A stretch of 64,000 bases of DNA. It comes from Siniperca chuatsi. Lineage: Eukaryota > Chordata > Actinopteri > Centrarchiformes > Sinipercidae. The position numbers and the translations under genes are program-made. The DNA lies in assembly GCF_020085105.1 (NCBI RefSeq), contig NC_058064.1, positions 16,410,501 through 16,474,500 of the forward strand, written 5' to 3'. Below are positions 1-11,769 of this stretch, in pieces. Every line of letters begins with the position of its first letter. The first letter of the stretch is position 1. Under the pieces are notes generated by a model. That model worked only from the letters and a program-made list of their open reading frames with translations, made no database searches and was not told the origin of the DNA.

Positions 1-3000
1 CTGTTTAGCCAGGACATTTTAACAAGGCTGGAAGATATCAAGGCCACAATAACATCGACCTATGGCACCATTCTAAAAATGGATTCGCCAAAAAGGTTAA
101 ACAACCTTTTTTTCTTTAAAATAGGCTACTGATATTATTAACTACTGCCTGTATTTCAGTGTTTCTGAATCATGTTCACAGAGGCCCTATACATTTTCTG
201 TGCTTCAGATCACCAAGAAGCTTGCCGGAACAGCCAAGGGGACAGCACTCTGGCTTACCTCTGTGGAAAATGAGTATGGTCAGATTCTCATCAGTGTGCT
301 GATCGCTCACGAGGGAGCTGGCCTGGACATGATGGCAGCAGACCTGGTAAAAAGATACCAGCAGGCCGGTGTGGATCCCCCTGTTGCCTTATATGTGGAC
401 TGTGGCTGCTGTACTGAGGCAGGGGAGACCAAGCTGAAGGCCAGATTCAGCAGGTGGCTACACCTCACTATCAGGCTGGACATGTGGCACTTCAGACTTG
501 GCTTGCAACAGATGCTCATCAGCTGTACCCAATATTTATGTCACGCCTATCAGCGTGCATATTGAGTGGGATGCAGCTGATTTAGCTCTGTTGCGCGAAG
601 CAAAAAACAGCAACTTCAATTCCAGGACCTGTCTTCACTTACTAATGGCGACTTCAATAAACATCTATTAAGGAAGGAGCTGGCTCTCCATTACTGGAGG
701 TGACCCATGGTGAGGAGACCACCACTCAGCTGCTGGAGGAGCTGCTGCAGGGGCTCATGGGGACCAGTGGCAACGACTCTCTTGGAGTTCCCCTGTTTGA
801 TAGGGAGAGGATGGAGCATATCTGGTGTGTCCAGAGAAAGCATGTCAACTGAATTCAAGACCTGCTCTATACACCAAGACAGGGAAGCTGTCGGTGTGTG
901 GTTACCCATGTACAGATGTGCCAGAGGCTCTACATCTTTAGAGTCTTTTCATTTACACCTAAACCACTTCATACCAGGTTTGTGTGTGTCAGACATGTTG
1001 GTTCATGTGTTGTATAATCCAAGAATAACTTCATAATTTAATATTTAATAATGTACTTCTAGGGACCAGTGCCAACAGCCTGAATTTTCAGGTATACCTG
1101 CTGGAAGAACTGCATAGGTGGAACCAGGACCGTGGTAGTGCTTCCCTGTCTACTGGACCATCTGCTTTACACAGCTACTCGGGTGACCTGCTTCACTGTG
1201 TAAACAAAAATTACAAGAAGCTGTTCGGCAGGAAGGTGGTACCAGAGTTCTGTCCACCCTCACGTTACACTGGTAAGCATTTGTGAACACATTGGTAATT
1301 CAATTTGGTTTTAAAATCTTTTATTAACTTTTGTAAATGATCCACTTTACCTCTATTGTTTCAGGAGAGCTCATAGGCATAGTATCTATTCCGGCAGACT
1401 GGTCAGGCACTGCAGAACATGCACCCTGATTCGGAGGAGACTGCTCAGTTAATTGAAGAGCATGATGTGGAGGATGACGTGGAGGAAGATGAGGGCTTCT
1501 CTGACATCACAGATGACCCCACAGTGCTGGACCTGGAGATTCTTCAGGTTCCAGCCTCTATAATGAAGTACTGTAGTGTTGCAGAGATGCCCTAGCCTAC
1601 AAATCTTGTTCTCCAGATGTAAGAAAACACGTTTGTTCGGTACAGTTCCCAACAAATATCACATCATCAAGACTAATAGTTTTTTTCAGTGAAAATGAAA
1701 ATTGTGATGCAAAAATTATCTTTCCCACTAATCGTGAATCATATTGCAATCGTCTGTCAAAAGAATCGCAATCTGATTTTTTTTTCTTGTGTAGTTCTGG
1801 TTCCCGGCACATCCTCCCTGGCTCCCTGCACATCCACCCTGGCTCCTGGCACATCTGCAATGAGCTCTGGTGCATCAATTCTGCCCTCTAGTTCGTCCTC
1901 TGAGGCTGGAGTTGATACAAGCTGAAGATGAAGATATGGTGTCAGTGTGATCAATTTAGAATATGTAGGTATATAGATATGAGCCTAGCTCTTCACTATT
2001 TTTTAAGTACATATGCACACATATTTTAATAATTCACAGCATCAATAAAGTGTCATTAAAGGTCAGTGTAAGAGAAGGTTTTACATTGCTATTTTCTAAA
2101 CTGTTTCATCATTTGCATAGGCTGTTGATGACCAAAATGTTCCTGGATATCAGCACGTGGACAGACTTGCTGAGTACTTGGTGGAGCTTCGGGATCAGAC
2201 CTCTCTCTGTCTCAGCAACCAGCAGGCGAGCACAGTAATAGCACTGTGGGAGAGCCTGGATGAAGGTGACAAGCAGCGGGGGGTTTATGCAGCACGACAT
2301 CGGGACAGACTTTTAAGTGGGACGGTTCAGAACACCAAAGAAGCCCTCAAAAACGCCTGGTGTGGAGAGTACCACCCGTTGCATGTTAGGTGCGAGTGGT
2401 GCACCTGCTCAGTGGCCTGACTGCTGTCGGTTGGTGGAAAACATTTGCACAAGACTGTGCAATCTTCACCCAAGCCCAGTAAGGAAAGGTGGTCCTTAAT
2501 TCTGAGGGACTATCATAAGATTAGGCAGTTTGTAGTTGGTAACTCCCTGGTGATGCAGGGAACAGAGATACAGATGGTGGAAGTGAACCAGAACACTCTC
2601 ATCCAATGGCACAACAACAGGCAGAAGAGGCAGGAGCTCTCTGTGCTGCTCTAGGGCACTGCATTGCCTCCAGCCCTTCCTGATTCTGAAGAGCCTCTTC
2701 AGGAGGCAAGAGTAGCATGACAGGAGCATCAGTACTGGCTGCCGGAGAGTATAGCAGGTCAGGCACAACAGAGGCAGACAGCCTCTAGTCAGCTCCCACG
2801 TCCCATCTTGCCAAAGGGGCCAGTGAAGAGGCATGTGTTTGTCACACCCCCAGCACCAGGACCCTTTCTGACACCTCAGATCCTCACACCAGCAGTACAA
2901 ACTGTTCGTCTCGTACCCATAGTCCTTCCTTTCTCAGTAGTTCAGGGCACCAACCCACAAACCAGTGCGCCTACCAGCACAGTAGAAGCTGGAGCCACTC

Positions 3001-3171
3001 CAAAGAGGCCATATAGGCGAACTGTAGCAGCCAATACTTGTAAAAAGTGTGGCCAGTTCTGCACTGTTGACACTGGACACAGCCAGTACCGTGGCAGAGT
3101 GTATTGCCCTCTGTCTGAATCTCTTTCAAAAGACCAGTGGTTGGAGGAAATGAGGAAAAAGTTCCCTAAAT
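1..3171 (+). pseudogene. Decayed transposon-derived multi-exon gene, copy A
   Basis: I recognise this as a multicopy, probably transposon-derived fish gene, but cannot name the superfamily with certainty. A first partial exon (about 1-96, reading LFSQDILTRLEDIKATITS) is followed by an intron. An exon from about 209 reads TAKGTALWLTSVENEYGQ and, further on, ALYVDCGCCTEAG, in a block that resembles a transposase catalytic region. Later pieces are at about 660-960, 1063-1272, 1364-1560, 2128-2420 and 2430-3171. The last ends in a Cys-rich tail (NTCKKCGQFC, then YRGRVYCP) and a stop at 3169-3171. Frame changes and in-frame stops near 560, 850 and 1430, and a repeat insertion at about 1566-1795, show it is broken. 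A polyadenylation signal follows at 3387. The 5' end lies outside the window. Copy B lies inverted at 39726-41806. Confidence 0.7.
1566..1795. repeat. AT-rich MITE-like insertion inside copy A
   Basis: This block interrupts the coding similarity of the transposon-derived gene and has no coding signal. The same block, diverged and rearranged, sits in copy B at about 40950-41225, so the insertion probably predates the split of the two copies. It resembles non-autonomous hAT-like fish repeats that begin near a gcacaat motif. Boundaries are approximate. Confidence 0.45.
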
Positions 3172-3386
3172 AATCATGTGAAATGTATTGTAAATAGTTA
3201 ATAGTTGTAAATAACAGTTGTTAATAGTAAATAGTTTAAAATATTGTTTATTATTGATATATTCTGTGTTTACTGAAAATTGTTGTATGAAAATCAATAT
3301 TTCTACTTTGGAAGTCTTCATTGTATTTGTTGTACTTTTAGTGGTGTGTTTTAATTAAATCTTTCAATGTCTTTTTTCTATGAACA

Positions 3387-3392
3387 AATAAA
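3387..3392 (+). terminator. Polyadenylation signal AATAAA of copy A
   Basis: An AATAAA hexamer lies about 215 bp after the stop codon of the transposon-derived gene, with a GT-rich stretch around 3418-3440, as expected for a polymerase II 3' end. Copy B lacks this region. Confidence 0.45.
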
Positions 3393-3965
3393 ACTGCTGT
3401 ACAGCACATGTACAAAAGGGTGTTTTTGATGACAGTTTGTGTAAACCAGCACAAAAATAATAATAATGATGATGACAACATTCAATAACAGTAACGTGGT
3501 ATGTTATTTACAAATTAATCAACTTGACATTTGAAAAAAAACACCATGCTATGAAACAGAGAAAAAGAAACATGCTTAGAGGAGGCCTTTTCACTACTGG
3601 TAAATGTTGGTAGGTAGTCTCTGATATACATGACGAGACGTTTCAGAGTGAGGGTCAGCAATGGAAAGATCCACTACCCAAGTCATGAGATGAGTGGAGT
3701 TAGACCGTTAAATTGTTTTTCACCACTTTTGTGTGAGGGGGCTGAAATCATGGCTCAATGGCGCACTGGAGCCACCGAGCATGCAATTGCAAGTTGATTA
3801 AAATTGCAGAAAGTCTAAAAAGATAGCTAAAACCTAAAAGTAAAGATACTGTAAATGGTTGAAACAACCAGTTTCTGTCACTCCAAATGGCAGTAGTACA
3901 ATTGCAAATTTGGCCAAAACTACTGAAAAATACCATTGAACAATATCATAAAGCCATCCCATCTA

Positions 3966-4051
3966 CTTAGGGGTACTTCAGAATCAGAAAGGCCCATCTG
4001 ATAGGGCTGTGGGGGTGTGTCTGACAAATAAATTTGGGAACCATTGCTGTA
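3966..4051 (-). repeat. Fragment of a fish MITE with cccaac-type ends
   Basis: The sequence contains gggctgtgggggtg and ends ttgggaaccattgctg. This is the reverse complement of the left end of the element seen in mapk11 intron 4 (51579-51963) and related to 46072-46413. Confidence 0.5.
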
Positions 4052-4255
4052 AGCAACATTCACTGCCACTAAATGTCGCAGTAAAGAACCAGCATCTTAG
4101 ACCAAAACAAATGGTAGCTACAGCCCATCAGACTCCATTGAGAAAAACAGTGATTTTACCTCACAGAAAATTGTAAAACACAATTCATTCCAAGTGGATT
4201 GAAACAAAAAATCCTAATTCACAGCTCAAATCTACCTCTGTCTCACACACAGAAA

Positions 4256-4257
<2 letters not shown>

Positions 4258-4301
<44 letters not shown>
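4258..4301. repeat. (CA)n microsatellite
   Basis: About 22 uninterrupted AC dinucleotides. Confidence 0.95.
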
Positions 4302-4303
<2 letters not shown>

Positions 4304-5586
4304 GTCATTTCAGATTTTCAAAATAAAAGCCCAAGATGGTGAAGACCTCCATTCAAACATTATGATCTTCCACATCTTTCATAGATTATTGGTACCATTC
4401 AGCTTTTAAAGCCAGCAATGCAGTTTAGTGTCAGCTATTCAACAAACATTAAAACATTCCACATTTTTCATACATTATTGGCATTATTCAACATGTATCA
4501 TTCAACAGCCAGCCTTCACACCAGCAATTTCTTCTCTAGTTCAAACCAGGCTTTTTCAATTAAGTGCAGATTTCATTAGCGGCATTGATATACCCCCCAG
4601 GTATAGAGTTTAGGCTGCATATCTGGCTCAAATGAACACAAAGAGAGTGTGTGATGTGAGCCTAATGAGAAAATAAAAGTGTAAAAATGCAAAGGTCCAT
4701 CACAGATGAGTTGTTTGTGTTTGTGGTTCTGTAGAATACAACAGTACAGGATGATTAACAATGAAAACTCTAGCATATACAGCAAATGTAAAATAAGCTA
4801 CAAACAACAACCAGCATACAGAGCTAAAGGCTAACAATAACGGTACAATCATAATCTAGTGATTAGCAATCAGCCAACACAGAATAAGCATTAAACAACA
4901 GAAAGAATAGTAACTGGAATGCACAGAAACAATAGCTAACAAAAGTAGCAATACAACTCTCAGACTATGAAAAGCCGGCAGCTAGCTCTGAATAGAATAA
5001 TGCACTTGTGGTTAAATACAAACACCAACAGTGTATAACATTAACATGAAAGAATATTCGACTCACGGTTTTCATAGACGCTCAAAACTAAATAATGTTC
5101 ATCTGCGTCACCCTGATTCGAGTTTAATGTCATCTGCCCATCTCACTCAATGCTGCCTTCGCAGGCACACACAGTGTGGGCACACTGAGTTCACATGCAC
5201 AGAGCATGATCAGACTGCTGTAAAATCCAGCTAGAACCAGCTTCAAACCTTAGCTGGTCATTAGCTGGTCTTGCTAGATTTAACTGGTGGGTCAGCTTGC
5301 TCAAGCTGGTTTAACTGGTGATCAGCTGGTAGACCAATTTTGGTTGAGAGGTGAGCACTGAGCAGCCAGGTTCGTAGTGCTGGTGTAATTGGTCAGATGG
5401 TTTTAGACCAGCATGGCCATGCTACTCGAAAATCCATTCACCGAACAGCTTAGTCATTTGGATTGGACATGCTGGAGAGGCAACGAAGCCTGCGTGTTCA
5501 CACGATAAGCAAGACAATAAGGTTAACCTTGATGTTAAACTTGGCAGATTTATTTTAGTTCACATAAAAGTTGTAATTATTTTTAG

Positions 5587-5627
5587 AATTATTATTATTA
5601 TTATTGTTATTATTATTATTATTATTG
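5587..5627. repeat. (ATT)n microsatellite
   Basis: A run of ATT trinucleotides broken once by GTT. Confidence 0.9.
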
Positions 5628-5699
5628 CTATGCTGTATTCTGTAAGCATGATTAATCTGCCTCATGGTTGCCTTAAATATTTCTGTTAGCTATGACCTG

Positions 5700-5840
5700 C
5701 TAGCTATTAAGTATTTTGGTTAGGTTAGCTAACTAGCTAATGATATTGCCAACACAAGCAAGCCAACTCGCACTAGCTAACGATATTGCTACCTCACGCT
5801 AGCTAACTCGCACTAGCTAACGCTGGTATTAGCTAAATCT
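5700..5840. repeat. Short tandem array of GCTAGCTAAC units
   Basis: The motif ctagctaacgatattgc and variants recur about every 30-40 bp. No coding potential is seen. Confidence 0.55.
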
Positions 5841-7044
5841 ATCTGGTTATTCAGAACTAGCTAATTAAACTATGAGGCAGACAAATAATGCTTCTGTCAT
5901 AGCAGCACATCCTCAAGTTAGCTAGTTTAGTGATTGCTAACTTCAGTTGAGATAATGTATGAGCAAGCAACATATAGGTTAATGTGTACTGTGAATATTG
6001 TGATTCATTTTCAGCCTTACAGTACATTGAATTTGAACTATATTTAGCCATCTCTCTCTATCATAACCCTATGCCAGAGATTTGTAGTATCAGGCATTGG
6101 TTGGGAACATAACATTTCAACTTAACATGGATGTCTAAGTTATTGCTCAAACAGATGGTGAGATTAGTGATCGAGCACAAACACATTACAGTGGCTAGGC
6201 AGATTATTAATATGATTTGGGTTCCATGACTGTTTTCAGCCTGTTTGAGCTGGTGTTGACTGTTGGCACATAAAATCATACAGTGTTTGGTGTTTAGTGA
6301 TTATAGGTTAATTGTTAGCCATTTGATCTGCTGGTTGTTCCCATTAAGATTATTTAAATATGTTTAATATTTACTAATGGAATTGTGAGTCTCAAAATCA
6401 CTTAGTTTGAGATTAATAAAAAGATTTTTTAGAATTATTTTAGAATCCAGTTCATCAGGTTTGAGGTCAAAGCATCCTTCTCTCTGCACAGTTTAAAGTC
6501 TGTGATGTCTCATCCAAATTTAGCATTTTTCCTAACTTTTTCCCCCCTTCTCCTTTTCTGTTCAAACTGTATTATACATTAGAAAGGCACACTTTGTCTT
6601 TGAACTCCATTTTAATTGAAACTCAGGAACCTGTCGTAGGATAGCGGGGCTTGTCTAGCTAGCAAGTGTAATCATAGGCTATGTCTGAAATGACTCCCTA
6701 TTTACTATTTAGTGCACTGTATTTTATCTCCGCCATTTTATTTGAGTGTATGAATTCTGACTGTGAAATTTCCCACAAGGGAACAAAAAATGTTAGTGTC
6801 CATGACATGTACACTACCCTCTGCTAACAATACCACGACGCACTGCATTGCATTTTATATATATGAAAATTACTGTTGTGTGACTCTACAGCTATCAGTG
6901 ATGATGCAAAATGATGTTGATTAATGTGTTTGAAATCTCAATTTACTGCTCACTGTAAACTATTGAGAGTTCACATAGGGAGGAGTGAATGTGTGAACGA
7001 GGGAGTGATATCGGACACAGCCATGTTCTGCTGGTGGTAATAGT

Positions 7045-7512
7045 TACAGTGGTGTGAAAAAGTCTTTGCCCCCTTCCTGATTTCTTATTTTTATGCATGT
7101 TTGTCACACTTAAATGTTTCAGATCATCAAACAAATTTAAATATTAGTCAAAGATAACACAAGTAAACACAAAATGCAGTTTTTAAATGAAGGTTGTTAT
7201 TATTAAGGGAAAACAAAATCCAAACCTACATGGCCCTGTGTGAAAAAGTGATTGCCACCTAAACCTAATAACTGGTTGGGCCACCTTTAGCAGCAACAAC
7301 TGCAATCAAGCGTTTGCGATAACTTGCAATGAGTCTTTTACAGCGCTGTGGAGGAATTTTGGCCCACTCATCTTTGCAGAATTGTTGTAATTCAGCCACA
7401 TTGGAGGGTTTTCGAGCATGAACTGCCTTTTTAAGGTCATGCCACAGCATCTCAATAGGATTCAGGTCAGGACTTTGACTAGGCCACTCCAAAGACTTCA
7501 TTTTGTTGTTCT
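7045..7512 (-). mobile_element. Tc1/mariner element, 3' end with transposase C-terminus
   Basis: A TA followed by cagtggtgtgaaaaagtctt marks a terminal inverted repeat of a common fish Tc1-like family. Reading on the - strand, 7501-7265 encodes the C-terminal part of a Tc1 transposase, with the catalytic-domain signature SPDLNPIEMLWHDLK and the end VVAAKGGPTSY. The similarity stops abruptly near 7510, so the N-terminal two thirds and the other inverted repeat are missing. The element cannot move by itself. Confidence 0.9.
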
Positions 7513-8165
7513 TCTTCGTCTGTCAGCCTCACTAGAATGCTGTATCAAATTCACATCTGAATCCATATAAGGTCAACCATTGATCAACCTCCTCAGCCTG
7601 TCGAAACATATTTAAAGGTATAACAATAAATGTGTAAAGTATGGATCAACAGCTCTTAAGATTTTCAGTTTCTCCTTTATAAATGATTGGCATTAGTGTT
7701 GACTAGTTTTTTTGTGTTATGTGATAATGTGATAATATTCAGGACCCCAAAATCCTTAATTTAACAAACAATGGACATTGTTCTGGCACATTATCTAAAA
7801 TAACGTTTCACTGTTTCTTGTGGTTCTGTAGCAGTGATCACTGTTACCCTTAAGCTGCCTCCAGACATCTTTAAGATGTGAATTGAGCTGATTATTATTA
7901 TTATTTTTTTTTTTAAATCACATCACATCTGTTACCTATGTGATCATTCCCCTTCCCCCTGCAGTTCACATTTTAAACAATATATGTCACTATAGGTCTT
8001 ATTTACCAGGTCACAGCCCTTGCCATTTGTAAACTTGATGCACTCTGTTTTTAGCTACAATGTCTACTGTATATCATTAACAATTTTATTTGAAGTGATA
8101 GTTTGGATACATCCCCACAGTCATATTTGTTCCTCTATGCAAGTGCGATACAACCACCAAGTTTG

Positions 8166-8762
8166 TGTCACTATTCACAAAGGCAGCCTTGGACACAGAG
8201 AGGTGATTAAGAGGTAAGGAGTTTATTGTATAGTTCACCAAAGACTTGAAAGGGTTGAGGGAAGGGAACCGGTGGACGGAGACCGAGGGATTATGTGGGG
8301 GAGCCATAGGAAGATGAGGAACGACCGAAGTCCAAGTCCAGAGGTGTGTGTGGTTAAGACCAAGCGAGGCAGACAGACAGGCAGGCAGGCAGACAGTGTG
8401 GCTGGGCAAAGTTAACAGACAGACAGTGAACCTGAGCACAAGGAGAGCAGGGTTAGTATAAGCCAAAAAATACAAGTGAGCAAAGATACTAGCGCATATA
8501 GTCTAGGAACTGGGGACATGAACTACCACATGAGCTGAAACAACAATCTGGCAATGAGCAGAAGGAAGACCAGGGTTGATATACTGCAGCGCTTGATTAG
8601 TAGATGAGTTGCAGGTGTGCGGCTTGGAGCAGGTGTATTGGGTGATGAGTCAGGAGCCCGTTGAGAGAGGGAGTGCCACACAGGGGCCCACAACACAGAC
8701 ACACAGAGAGAAACAGACAGAGACAACAGAGAAACTCTAAGGTTACGTCACAGGCCGTAACA
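8166..8762 (-). mobile_element. Possible solo LTR of a Gypsy-like retrotransposon
   Basis: On the - strand the block starts TGTTACGGCC, contains a promoter-like middle and an AATAAA hexamer (complement of 8222-8227), and ends near TAGTGACA. This is the TG...CA layout and length (about 600 bp) of a solo LTR. Tandem CAGACAGG motifs occur near 8370-8420. No internal retroviral-type genes and no clear target-site duplication were seen, so the identification is tentative. Confidence 0.45.
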
Positions 8763-10239
8763 GTCCATTAGCTCCTTCCTTGGTGTAAGAATGGGAGCTT
8801 AACCAAGAGTGTACTGCTCCAAAATGAATAAGGAAGACCAGAAAGACTGAAAAAATAGCACGATTTTGAGTGGCAAAAAGAAAAAAAATTGAAGGATGCA
8901 CAACAACACATGTTTGTTTAAGTTTCTCTTCCATCGCTCTTTGCCAAATTCAGTCTACGGGGTGACGCAGTGGCAGGGCTACAAAAACAATTTGGCCATT
9001 TTGGTAGCCAGGGTGCTGGAAAGAGCAGTGAAACCAAAACAAACGTGTTGTTTATTCTTCAAAAACAATTTTCAGTTTTGGTCGCTGCTCAAAATTGTGT
9101 TGTCTTCAAGTCTATATCTACTTAATTCATTTTGGAGCACCACACTCCTGTTGAAGCTCCCGTTGTCAGAACAGGTAAGAACTTAATAAACCAAACTTGG
9201 TCGATGTATTATACTTGCATACAGCACTAAATACCACTGTATGGGTAACTAGATGTAAAAGGAAATGAATGTACTGCGCTTATTCTCATGTTATAGTGAT
9301 TGGCTTAGAAAAAATTCTTATAAGTGCTTTTTTTATTGATATCTACAATTTTATAATAGGTTAAAATCATTGCCAATGCCATTAAATAAATAATGAACAA
9401 GGTGCACGTTTAAATTACCTTTTAATTATTGTTTTTAAATAAAGCATATACATACATTCATATACCATTTATGGTCTCTTTCACTCTCTCCCTCTAGGTT
9501 GTTTTCAGGACTGGCTACAGGCCAAAAACCTGCCAGAGGAGGAATTTTTAAAAAGACACTCAAAAGGCAGGTAGATAAATAACGGAAAAAATTATTGACA
9601 TCAACAAAAGAAAAAAAGAAGTCCACCCAAACATTATGTTAATTTCGCTTTGTTCTACTTCAGATGTTTGATGGCAAAACAACTGAAACACAAAATAAAG
9701 ATTTGAACAGATAGTTTTTTTCTAAATAGCATTAGGTGGTATATTGTAGACAAAACATGCATCTTGCTGCAATTACGTATGTTAGAGAATGTGGGGTTTT
9801 TTAAAGTACATTTTTAAAGACATTTGAGAAGCTAGGCATAGCACTTCCTTTGTAAACCAAAAACTAGATCCTACAAGCTGGTGAATTTTAGCAGGTGTTG
9901 GTCTCACCAAAAGCAGCTGGTAACTGGTAAGAATCTACTCTGGTAGCTGGTAAGAATAGGAGCTGGTAGCTGGCCTACCAGCTGTCAAAAACCTAGCGCA
10001 AACTGGTCAAGCTGGTTACCAGCTACCAGCTCAAGCTGGATTTTCCAGCATTTTTACAAAAAGATTGTGCTAATTAATTCACAACATCAGTGTCTTCGCC
10101 ATGATTGGTCAGCTGTGCAAACCAGGCACATGTTAAAGATTAGTTAAGAAATGTATAAATGTAGCAATGTTTTCAACATATTTATTTATTTAGGCCTATT
10201 TTCTGATTAATTACCAACTTTTATTTATTAATTTAATTA

Positions 10240-10472
10240 TTACCTCTGCCAAGGAGGTAATGTTTTCGGTGCTGTTTGTTTGTTTGTAAGTCTGTCAGCA
10301 GGATTATGGAAAAACCACTGCCCCGATTTTTATTAAACTTGGTGGAAGGGAAGAACCCATTAAATTTTGGCACGGATCCAAATCACAGGGTGGACAGGAT
10401 ACACAACTTATTTTTGACTTTCGTTAACATTGCAAGATAGGTCAATTGTAACACAGGTTTTGGCAGAGGAGA
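10240..10472. repeat. Dispersed repeat with inverted CTCTGCCAA ends
   Basis: It begins tacctctgccaaggaggta and ends with tttggcagaggagatgtac. The ends form a short inverted repeat, and the inside carries the phrase attatggaaaaaccactg, typical of an abundant fish interspersed repeat. It is non-coding. Confidence 0.55.
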
Positions 10473-10787
10473 TGTACTGTACTATTTTTGAGCACAAAGG
10501 GCATGCGTGAACCCATCTTAATTAAAGTGAATGGTGCACTGCAACTAAACATACAACAAAACATAACAGCCACCTAAAATATCACTGTATAAACAAATGC
10601 AGCAGGTAGCCTATGTAAGAAATAAGCAATCAGGGATGTAATTTGTCCCGATTAATCCGGAATTCTGTATTTTCCCACCTGAAAATGTAACCCACGTGAA
10701 TCATGCAGATCCGTAAAAAAATATTTTATGGTCACGCTAGCTTCTCTGTCCTCTCCTCTGTGTTTGACTGAGAGCAGGGCTCAGCTC

Positions 10788-10790
<3 letters not shown>

Positions 10791-10841
<51 letters not shown>

Positions 10842-11098
10842 CCTTGTACTTCTATCTTTGTGGGGACCATCATTGACATAATGCGTTCCTTAGCCTTTTA
10901 CCCTTACCCCTACCCCAACCATAACCTAATTATAATCTAACTCTTAAAACCAAGTCTTAACCTTCAAACAGCCCTTTGAAGGTGTGAGGACCGGCCAAAA
11001 TGTCCTCACTTTCCAAAAATGTCCTCAATCTGTAGGTAAGAAATGTGTTTCAGTCCTCACTATGTAGCAAGTACAAGTACACACACAGGTTTTTGTGT
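10791..11098. repeat. (CA)n plus associated interspersed repeat
   Basis: A 50 bp CA run (10791-10840) leads into tccttgtacttctatctttg and on through gaggaccggccaaaatgtcc. This arrangement is a familiar fish repeat in which the microsatellite forms one edge. Confidence 0.65.
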
Positions 11099-11769
11099 AC
11101 TAAAAGGACACTGCTCCCCAAACCATTTTTTTGCTTCATTAGAGGAGCACCCCTTTCCACTTGCTCCACAAAGATATGGTAAATATCAAAAAATCTATTT
11201 TGAGCCATACAAATCACTTGAAATACTGAATACACAACACACGTCACAAAATACAACAACCTGACAACATGCTTAATTATGAGGACAGTAGATTATACTG
11301 TAAGTGTATAAGCCCCGCCCATGAAGCAAATGGAAATTAAAAGGACTAACTCAATTTGTGAAGACAGTAGCTATACAACACACAAAAAACATCACTGAAG
11401 TGTATTGAAAGGTCTAACATGTCTAAATGGAACATGGCTAAACACACACACTGAAGTGAAGGCATTGTGTATCAAAAGGACACACCTTATATATGAGGAC
11501 ATACTGTTTTACACAATACAACAGCACTGTGCATTGCAAAGATATACTTGATCTGAGGACATATTTTAACAGACAATATAGGCCACTATATAAGAGCCCC
11601 TATATACAGTATATAGTAGTTTAGTAACTCTCAAAAAGAAAACAGAAAACTACATAAAATAAATAAAACACACAAAAAGTAAATAGAATTGAAATAAAAT
11701 AGGAACGTACAATAAGGACTCCGGGTGCTCACTTCAAAGAATGGATGAGCTGAGAATCAGATGGGGTCT
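11099..11769. other. Non-coding stretch with recurring GAGGACA motifs
   Basis: Motifs such as gaggacagtagattatact and gaggacatattttaacaga recur at irregular 60-100 bp spacing, and a related gaggacatatta occurs at about 14760. This may be a diverged tandem repeat. No gene is seen. Confidence 0.35.

Larger units (their letters stand above)
3172..5215. other. Non-coding stretch, no gene seen
   Basis: AT-rich sequence with only short reading frames. It holds the 3' flank of copy A, a MITE fragment (3966-4051) and a CA microsatellite (4258-4301). I see no conserved coding segment on either strand. Confidence 0.5.
5216..10050. mobile_element. Possible DNA transposon bounded by CCAGCT-rich inverted ends
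   Basis: Position 5216 begins tgctgtaaaatccagct, and the reverse complement of 10034-10050 is tgctggaaaatccagct, a 16 of 17 match. Inside each end lies about 130-190 bp of iterated CAGCTGGT motifs (5225-5345 and 9870-10040). No transposase reading frame is recognised inside, and I could not identify a target-site duplication. The interior holds a Tc1 fragment and a possible solo LTR, which would be later insertions. It may instead be two independent copies of a CAGCTGG-rich repeat. Confidence 0.3.

Noticed and set aside
10728-10940. Frame with a poly-HT stretch
   Set aside because: It is the translation of a CA microsatellite.
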